DNA of 64,000 bases, from assembly GCA_016795465.1 (NCBI GenBank), contig JAEUHK010000103.1, positions 38,855 to 102,854 of the forward strand, written 5' to 3'. Source of the stretch: Verrucomicrobiaceae bacterium. Lineage in GTDB: Bacteria; Verrucomicrobiota; Verrucomicrobiia; Verrucomicrobiales; Verrucomicrobiaceae. Under the pieces are notes generated by a model. It searched no databases. It saw nothing but the letters and a program-made list of their open reading frames with translations, and had not been told where the DNA came from. Position numbers and translations under genes: made by a program. Shown here in pieces: positions 58,224 to 64,000 of this stretch (the first letter of the stretch is position 1; each line of letters begins with the position of its first letter).

Positions 58224-59471
58224 ATGAGCGAACGTCGCGTCGTCATCACCGGGCTTGGAGTCGTCTCCCCCCTTGGCAATAATAAGGACGACTTCTGGAA
58301 GAATCTCGTCGCCGGCAAAAGCGGCATCCGTCGCATCCAGTCCATGGACACGGAGAAGTATGACTGCAAAATCGCCGGCGAGGTGGTCGATTTCGACCCC
58401 ACACCCTACTTCAACAACCACAAGGAGGCCCGCCGCGCGGACCGCTTTTTCCAACTGGCCATGGCCGCCTCCAAAATGGCTGCTAAAGACGCCGGTTTGA
58501 ACCCCGACGCGCTCGATCCCTACCGCGTCGGCGTCATGGTCGGCAGCGGCATCGGCGGTCTGAGCACCATCGAGACGCAGTATGAGATCCTGTTGAACAA
58601 AGGACCCGGCCGCGTGAGCCCCTTCCTCATCCCGATGATGATCACGAACATCGCCACGGGCATGATCGCCACCGAGTTCGGCTTCATGGGCCCGAACATG
58701 TGCATCACCACCGCCTGCGCGACGTCGAACAACAACATCGGCGAGGCTTGGCGCATCATCAAATTCGGCGACGCGGATGTCATCATCTGCGGCGGCTCGG
58801 AAGCCTCCATCCGCCCCTGCGGCCTGGCCGGCTTCGGCAACATGAAGGCGCTCTCCATGCGCAATGACGAGCCCGAGCGTGCCTCACGCCCCTGGGACAT
58901 CAACCGCGATGGTTTCGTCATGGGCGAGGGCGCAGGCGTTGTCGTCATCGAAGAATACGAGCACGCCAAGAAGCGCGGCGCGACGATTTACGCGGAACTC
59001 GCCGGTTACGGTGTCACCGCCGATGCCTACCACCTCACCGCGCCTCATCCGGAAGGTCTCGGTGCCTCGAAGTGCATGGAAATGGCCCTTCGCCATGCCA
59101 AGCTCAACGCCACCGATGTGAGCTACATCAACGCCCACGCCACCTCCACGCCCGTCGGCGACCTTTGCGAGCTCCGCGCAATCAAGCGCACCTTCGGCGA
59201 ATACGCTCAGAAGGGCCTGCTCGTCTCCGGCACGAAGTCGATGACTGGTCACCTTCTCGGTGCCGCCGGTGGCATCGAACTCGCCGCCAGCGTGCTCGCA
59301 TTGCGCGATCAAATCGTGCCGCCGACCATCAACGTCGAAAACCTCGATCCTGAGGTCGATGTCGATGTGGTGCCGAACACCGCTCGTCCGGCGAAACTGA
59401 ACGCGGCCCTCAGCAACAGCTTTGGTTTCGGCGGTCACAACTCGGCGCTGCTCATCAAAAAGATCGATTGA
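58224..59471 (+). CDS. fabF: 3-oxoacyl-[acyl-carrier-protein] synthase II
   Basis: A 415-aa condensing enzyme of fatty acid elongation. Catalytic Cys165 lies in TACATSNN, His305 in NAHATSTPVGD, and Lys338/His343 in GTKSMTGHLLGAAGG. The ATG at 58224 gives the usual N-terminus (MSERRVVITGLGVVSPLG). acpP and fabG are not adjacent. A close FabB-type alternative is unlikely given the length and GVVSPLG start. Confidence 0.95.
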   Translation: MSERRVVITGLGVVSPLGNNKDDFWKNLVAGKSGIRRIQSMDTEKYDCKIAGEVVDFDPTPYFNNHKEARRADRFFQLAMAASKMAAKDAGLNPDALDPYRVGVMVGSGIGGLSTIETQYEILLNKGPGRVSPFLIPMMITNIATGMIATEFGFMGPNMCITTACATSNNNIGEAWRIIKFGDADVIICGGSEASIRPCGLAGFGNMKALSMRNDEPERASRPWDINRDGFVMGEGAGVVVIEEYEHAKKRGATIYAELAGYGVTADAYHLTAPHPEGLGASKCMEMALRHAKLNATDVSYINAHATSTPVGDLCELRAIKRTFGEYAQKGLLVSGTKSMTGHLLGAAGGIELAASVLALRDQIVPPTINVENLDPEVDVDVVPNTARPAKLNAALSNSFGFGGHNSALLIKKID

Positions 59472-59514
59472 GCCGCTGAATAGCTCGCGGCGGCTTCACG
59501 TCGAAGCCGCCGCC

Positions 59515-59757
59515 ATGAAAGCAAACCTCCTCAAGCTTCTCGGCGCTTCGCTATGCGCCTCACTGCTGTCCTCGTGCTACGTCTATGACGATCCGCTCAC
59601 TTGGGTCGATCCTTGCCCGAGGCCCGCTTACGGCCGCAGCTACTACTCGCCTCCGGTGTATCGCAGCTACGGCTACTCACGCTCCTGTGCGCCTGTGCCG
59701 CCGCCACCCTGCGGACCGTCTTTTCGTCACCATCACGGGCACTTTCGGCATTTTTGA
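59515..59757 (+). CDS. Small Tyr/Pro/His-rich lipoprotein
   Basis: An 80-aa product with a lipobox (LLSSC) after an N-terminal hydrophobic segment, and a mature part rich in Tyr, Ser, Pro and His (GRSYYSPPVYRSYGYSRSC, FRHHHGHFRHF). Likely a metal-binding or surface-associated lipoprotein, but no family is recognised. It follows fabF by 43 nt. Confidence 0.55.
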   Translation: MKANLLKLLGASLCASLLSSCYVYDDPLTWVDPCPRPAYGRSYYSPPVYRSYGYSRSCAPVPPPPCGPSFRHHHGHFRHF

Positions 59758-59769
59758 TGCCCGTTTGAA

Positions 59770-60870
59770 TCAGGTGAAGAGGCCGCAGAACTTGTAGATC
59801 ACCCAGCCAAGGATGCCGGTGGCCGGAATGGTCATCACCCAAGCCCACACGATCTGCTCGACGAGGCTCCACTGAATGGCGTTCGAGCGTTTGGCCGCGC
59901 CCACGCCCATGATGGAGGTGGTGATCGTGTGCGTGGTGCTCACCGGCATGCCGAGAGCACCGGTGGTGGCCAGGATGGTGGCGGCGGTCGTTTCCGCCGC
60001 GAAACCATGCACGGGCTTCATTTTGACCATTTTGTGCCCCAGCGTCTTGATGATGCGCCATCCACCCGCGTAGGTGCCGGCGGCCATCGTGAGGGCGCAG
60101 GTGATGATGATCCACATTGGGATGCTGGCGGACTTGTCGGCGATTTTGAGGAAACCGAGCCAGGAAGGCAGGTTGTCGAGGTCACCGGAGGCGGTGGCTC
60201 CGTAAAGGGTCAGCATGATGACACCCATCGTCTTTTGCGCATCCGCCATGCCGTGGCCAAAACCCATGTAACCGGCGCTGGCGATCTGCAGACGGCCGAA
60301 GACGGAATTCACGGTGTGTGGCCGCCAGTTCCGAATGAGCAAGAAGAGCAAGCCCATGACGATGAAGCCCACCACAATGCCGAGCGCAGGTGAGGTGATC
60401 ATCGGGATCACCACCTTGTGGTAGATGCCTTCCATGCTCACCTTGCCGGTCACCTTGTCCACTTTTTCACGGGACCAGATCAGCACGTTCCAGTTGCCAT
60501 TCGCGGCGGCCAGGCTGGCACCGATCAAACCGCCCACGAGGGCGTGGGTGGAGCTTGAAGGCATGCCGAACCACCACGTGATCAGGTTCCAGATGATGCC
60601 GCCGAGCATGGCGCAGAAGATCGTCAGCGTGGTCACGGCCACCACCTTGTCATCGACGATGCCGCTGTGGATCGTCTTGGCCACCGCCTGGCCGCAAAAG
60701 GCCCCGATGAGGTTCGTAGCGGAGGCCAGCACCAGCGCCTGACGCGGCGTGAGCACCTTCGTGGATACCACTGTGGCGATGGCGTTCGCCGTGTCGTGGA
60801 AGCCATTGATGTACTCAAAGGCCAGCACGACGAGCAGCACCACGAACAGGAGAAAAAGGGCGGTCGTCAT
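59770..60870 (-). CDS. pit: Inorganic phosphate transporter, PiT family
   Basis: A 366-aa multi-pass membrane protein. The PiT signature near the N-terminus is FEYINGFHDTANAIATVVST, repeated in the C-terminal half as GFGHGMADAQKTMGVIMLTL. About ten membrane helices are seen. It is H+- or Na+-coupled phosphate uptake. The DUF47 gene is 18 nt upstream on the same strand, the usual PitA accessory arrangement. Confidence 0.95.
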   Translation of the reverse strand: MTTALFLLFVVLLVVLAFEYINGFHDTANAIATVVSTKVLTPRQALVLASATNLIGAFCGQAVAKTIHSGIVDDKVVAVTTLTIFCAMLGGIIWNLITWWFGMPSSSTHALVGGLIGASLAAANGNWNVLIWSREKVDKVTGKVSMEGIYHKVVIPMITSPALGIVVGFIVMGLLFLLIRNWRPHTVNSVFGRLQIASAGYMGFGHGMADAQKTMGVIMLTLYGATASGDLDNLPSWLGFLKIADKSASIPMWIIITCALTMAAGTYAGGWRIIKTLGHKMVKMKPVHGFAAETTAATILATTGALGMPVSTTHTITTSIMGVGAAKRSNAIQWSLVEQIVWAWVMTIPATGILGWVIYKFCGLFT

Positions 60871-60888
60871 GAGTCGCGTGGTGACGGA

Positions 60889-61518
60889 TCAGGTGTACTT
60901 CAGGACGATGTGGGAGAGGACGTTGCCAGCGTCGCGGCAGCGGTCCACCACCTTTTCGAGCAGGTCGTAGAGGTCGCGCAGCATGATCACACGAACAGGA
61001 TCATGGTTTCCTTGGTAGAGGTCTTTCAGCAGGGCCAGCACGAGTTTGTCGGCGTCCCCCTCGACCTTTTGGAGCCTCGCGTTGTGCTCCTTCATCTTCT
61101 CGAGATGCATCTTCTGGCGCAGCTCGCTCACCATGCTCACCACGATGTTCACGGCGGACTCGGTGAAGGCCATCTGCTTGGAGAAATCGACCCCGTCGAG
61201 CTTGCCAGCACAAATTTCATAGCGCTCGGCGATCTTTTCGACGGTCTTCGGGATCTTGTAGAGGGCGTTGGAGAGGGCTTCCACATCCTCACGCTCCAGA
61301 TCGGTCACGAAGGTCTTGCAGAGCGCTTCGTCAATCTCCTGGGTGATGGCCTTGTCCTTGCGGCGGGCCTCTTTCAGGCTGTCGAGGCTCTGGGAGCCCG
61401 CGGGCTTGGAAAGGAGGTTTTTCAGCAGATGGACGCTGTTTTGAGCCTCTTTGGCGCTGCGTTCGAGGAGATCGTAGAAGACATCCGTTTTTCCGAAAAG
61501 CTTTTGAAGGGAGATCAT
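60889..61518 (-). CDS. DUF47 (PhoU-like) accessory protein of the Pit system
   Basis: A 209-aa all-helical cytoplasmic protein of the DUF47/TIGR00153 family (ISLQKLFGKTDVFYDLLERSAKEAQ, DVEALSNALYKIPKTVEKIAER, HDPVRVIMLRDLYDLLEKVVDRCRDAGNVL), with acidic metal-binding helices as in PhoU. The ATG at 61518 follows the family. Upstream of pit in the same operon, it likely regulates transport. Confidence 0.9.
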   Translation of the reverse strand: MISLQKLFGKTDVFYDLLERSAKEAQNSVHLLKNLLSKPAGSQSLDSLKEARRKDKAITQEIDEALCKTFVTDLEREDVEALSNALYKIPKTVEKIAERYEICAGKLDGVDFSKQMAFTESAVNIVVSMVSELRQKMHLEKMKEHNARLQKVEGDADKLVLALLKDLYQGNHDPVRVIMLRDLYDLLEKVVDRCRDAGNVLSHIVLKYT

Positions 61519-61739
61519 GGTCGGGAGGGCTGCGGGTGAGAGCAGGCGGCCCACTTAGAGCGGGGGCCTTGGAGCCTGTCAAAGCCATGAACCATCCATT
61601 TTGTGACGAAAACGTCACACGGCTTGTTTCGTTCGGTGACGGGCATCCCCTTTTCAGCCCCAAAAGTCGCCGCGAGCGGGCAAAAACCACTTTCCGCCCC
61701 TTCGTCCTGCGTCATTCTGCGCATTCGTCTTTCCCCGTC

Positions 61740-63203
61740 ATGCCCAAGTACATCCTCACCATCGGCCTCGAAGTCCACGCGCAGCTCACCACGCGCAGCA
61801 AGATGTTCTGCGCCTGCCCGGTCGAGTATGGCGCGGAGCCGAACACGCACACCTGCCCCACCTGCCTCGGTCTGCCGGGCGCTTTGCCGGTGCTGAACAA
61901 GGCCGCCATCGAGAAGACGCTGCTCACCGGCCTCATGCTCGGCTGCGCCACGCCGCCCGTCGTGAAGTGGGACCGCAAAAACTACTTTTACCCGGACATG
62001 CCGAAGAACTACCAGATCAGCCAGTTTGATCTGCCCCTGTGCCTCGGCGGCGGCGTGCCGCTCTACGACTTCGCGTATCCGAAGGACGCGCAAAAGAGCA
62101 TCGCCAATCCCGGCAAGGTCGTGAAGCTCACGCGCATCCATTTGGAGGAGGACGTGGCCAAATCCACGCACCACGACCGCTTCACCACCATCGACTTCAA
62201 CCGCGCCGGCACGCCGCTGATGGAAATCGTCAGCGATCCGGACATCGACAGCGCGGAGGAAGCCGTCGCCTACCTCGGCAGCCTGCGGCAAATCCTGCTC
62301 TACGGCGGCGTCAGCGATGCCGACATGGAAAAAGGCCAGATGCGCTGCGACGTGAACATCAGCGTCCGCCCCGAAGGCACCACTGAACTCGGCGCGAAGA
62401 TCGAGCTCAAGAACATCAACTCGATGTCCGCCATCCGCCGCGCCATCAAGTTCGAGACCGAGCGCCAGATCGACGCCCTCGAGCGCGGTGAAAAACTCAT
62501 CCAAAGCACCCGCCGCTGGGACGACGACCGCGGCGAGACCACGCTCATGCGCACGAAGGAAGACGCGCACGACTACCGCTACTTCCCCGATCCCGATTTG
62601 CTGCCGCTGCACACCGACAAGCTGCTCGCCAGCGTCAAACCGCACGTCCCCGAGCTCCCGCATGAGAAACGCGCCCGCTTTGAGCGCGACTACGGCTGCT
62701 CCGCCTACGACGCGAGCGTGCTCAGCAGCGAACAAGCCCTCGCCGCGTGGTATGAAGCCGCCGTCGCCGCCGACAAGGCCGTGCCCGCCAAAAAGATCGC
62801 CAACTGGGTGCTCAACGACCTCCTGGGCGCTCTCAACGACCGCAGCCTCGCCATCACCGAGTGCCCCATCGAGCCCGCCGCGCTCAGCGGTCTCGTTTCG
62901 ACCGTCGAAGCCGGCAAAATCAGCAACAATCAGGCGAAGGAAGTCTTCGCCGAGATGCTCGACACCGGCAAACCCGCCGCCGACATCATCAAAGCCAAAG
63001 GCTTCGAGCAAGTCAGCGACACCGGCGCACTCGAAGCCATCGTCGAGCAAATCCTCGCCGCAAACCCCGACAAAGTCGCCGAGGTCAAAGGCGGCAACGA
63101 CAAAGCCATGAACTGGTTCACCGGCCAGGCCATGAAAGCCAGCCAGGGCAAAGCCAATCCGAAAATGGTCACCGAGATCGTGCGGAAGAAGGTGCTGGGG
63201 TGA
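61740..63203 (+). CDS. gatB: Aspartyl/glutamyl-tRNA amidotransferase subunit B
   Basis: A 487-aa subunit of GatCAB, which transamidates misacylated Glu-tRNA(Gln)/Asp-tRNA(Asn). The kinase-like N-terminal domain has GLEVHAQLTTRSKMFC and a Cys-x-Cys...Cys-x2-Cys zinc pattern (CACPVEYG...CPTCLG); then RRWDDDRGETTLMRTKEDAHDYRYFPDPDL, and the C-terminal YqeY-like tail ends KMVTEIVRKKVLG. gatA and gatC are not adjacent here. Confidence 0.96.
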   Translation: MPKYILTIGLEVHAQLTTRSKMFCACPVEYGAEPNTHTCPTCLGLPGALPVLNKAAIEKTLLTGLMLGCATPPVVKWDRKNYFYPDMPKNYQISQFDLPLCLGGGVPLYDFAYPKDAQKSIANPGKVVKLTRIHLEEDVAKSTHHDRFTTIDFNRAGTPLMEIVSDPDIDSAEEAVAYLGSLRQILLYGGVSDADMEKGQMRCDVNISVRPEGTTELGAKIELKNINSMSAIRRAIKFETERQIDALERGEKLIQSTRRWDDDRGETTLMRTKEDAHDYRYFPDPDLLPLHTDKLLASVKPHVPELPHEKRARFERDYGCSAYDASVLSSEQALAAWYEAAVAADKAVPAKKIANWVLNDLLGALNDRSLAITECPIEPAALSGLVSTVEAGKISNNQAKEVFAEMLDTGKPAADIIKAKGFEQVSDTGALEAIVEQILAANPDKVAEVKGGNDKAMNWFTGQAMKASQGKANPKMVTEIVRKKVLG

Positions 63204-63215
63204 AGCCAGGGATGC

Positions 63216-64000
63216 TCATGAGGGTCCCAGCACTCTCAGCCGCACAAAGCGGCTGCCGTTTGTGCCTGCGGGCATCGTGGCTTTGACGGTTTGGATCGTG
63301 CCGGCCTGGCTCGTGATGGTTTCAGAGACTCCTGCCGTGCTCCACGAGGCACCGGGCAGGGTGTCACTCCATTCCACGTTGAATACAGCCCCGCTGGCCG
63401 AGGTGTCACGCGTGTAGGTAAACTCGATCACGCTGCCATTCCTGCTCACAGGCGTGTCGAAACGAGAAAGCGCGGCCGGTGACAGGCCGCAGGCCCATTC
63501 GAGGAGGTTCGGAAGCCCGTCGAGGTCGAAATCCGCCGTGTCGGCTCCCATCCCGGCATTGGCGGCGTTTCCGAAATGAAGCTGCCGCCACACTTCGAGG
63601 TTGGAGAAGGTCGAAAAGAGGCCGTCAGCCGTGCTGCGTGTGCCAGCAGCCGTGGTGGCAGTGAGGCGAAAGTGGTAGCTGGTGCCCGCCGTGAGGCCGG
63701 TGAGCAGTGCTTCGACGTTTTCCGCCAACGTGCCATCCTCGTCCACGAGCGTGAGCGGCACACTCTGGCCATAAGAGGCCGTGGGACCGTATTCAAAGAG
63801 CGCCGTGGTAGTGTGGCCATTCGGATTCACCGTGCCGTGGAGCCTCACGCCGGATGCCGAGCGATCCGTGGGTGCCTGAATGGACAGATTCGCCAGCAGC
63901 GGGCCGCCTTCGACGCGGATCAGCGCACTGGACAAGACAGGCGGGCTGCCAGCAGAGAGAGAAGCACTGACGAGTATTTTGTTATCAGGCTGAATGACGG
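63216..64000 (-). CDS. Delta60-repeat / fibronectin-like secreted protein, 5' end outside the window
   Basis: The frame is open to the right edge, so the N-terminus is missing. The visible part starts with a Delta60-like motif (IQPDNKILVSAS), then a fibronectin type III-like domain (RLHGTVNPNGHTTTALFEYG, TSYHFRLTATTAAGT), a segment typical of secreted PVC proteins (GADTADFDLDGLPNLLEWACGLSP), and a beta-sandwich end (FVRLRVLGPS). Similar 'DLDGLPNLLEWA' linkers occur in many Verrucomicrobia surface proteins. A TTG at 63935 is only an internal codon. Confidence 0.75.
   Translation of the reverse strand, partial: VIQPDNKILVSASLSAGSPPVLSSALIRVEGGPLLANLSIQAPTDRSASGVRLHGTVNPNGHTTTALFEYGPTASYGQSVPLTLVDEDGTLAENVEALLTGLTAGTSYHFRLTATTAAGTRSTADGLFSTFSNLEVWRQLHFGNAANAGMGADTADFDLDGLPNLLEWACGLSPAALSRFDTPVSRNGSVIEFTYTRDTSASGAVFNVEWSDTLPGASWSTAGVSETITSQAGTIQTVKATMPAGTNGSRFVRLRVLGPS

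Overview
The window looks like chromosome from a GC-rich Verrucomicrobia-type bacterium, probably near Prosthecobacter/Verrucomicrobiaceae (inference). The basis is two very large PVC-type 'membrane-bound dehydrogenase plus cytochrome c' proteins, a DUF1080 and a DUF3500 protein, a PEP-CTERM protein, many secreted low-complexity proteins and many short palindromic dispersed repeats. Housekeeping genes (ppdK, nuoDE, pdhA, mnmG, rnc, holA, moaE, glmS, fabF, gatB, pit, tRNA-His) are scattered among lineage-specific genes in short operons on both strands. No phage or transposase gene was seen.

Layout. 1-6.7 kb: ppdK with a Lys/Ala-rich tail, a pseudopilin, an isolated nuoD-nuoE pair and a TPM-domain protein. 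6.7-17.6 kb: a small protein, a CPBP protease and two giant convergent dehydrogenase-cytochrome proteins, one carrying REP-like palindromes inside its reading frame. 17.7-26.2 kb: pdhA, mnmG with two parS-like sites, a 41-bp-period tandem array next to an unknown helical protein, then small genes (GYD, H-type lectin, beta-lactamase-like lipoprotein, helix-hairpin-helix). 26.2-30.3 kb: rnc, tRNA-His, moaE, a TPR/STN-like protein, holA and a DUF1080 protein. 30.3-37.4 kb: DUF3500, an ECF-like sigma factor with a 75-aa companion, a GAF protein with an apparently cytoplasmic subtilase, and a cupredoxin / adenylate-cyclase-like / porin-like operon. 37.4-43.6 kb: a minus-strand cluster of two micro-ORFs, two proteins with PKxPVVK repeats, a beta-barrel protein, a truncated relative and a helical secreted protein. 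43.6-49.3 kb: glmS, an FAD oxidoreductase and a two-component system. 49.3-55 kb: a minus-strand unit of a sigma factor plus four secreted proteins, including a PEP-CTERM protein and a vanadium-haloperoxidase-like protein. 55-64 kb: a second histidine kinase overlapping a DUF4279-Smr fusion, fabF, a small lipoprotein, DUF47-pit, gatB and a Delta60/fibronectin-like protein cut by the right edge.

The most unusual signals are: a roughly 39-bp upstream element shared by at least four loci (32.07, 37.7, 38.5 and 41.4 kb), one of which lies directly behind the ECF sigma gene, suggesting a small regulon that includes the PKxPVVK proteins; the 41-bp tandem array with a small variable palindrome in most units; palindromic repeats used as linker-coding sequence; the ppdK tail with its own ribosome binding site; and parS-like sites in and before mnmG.
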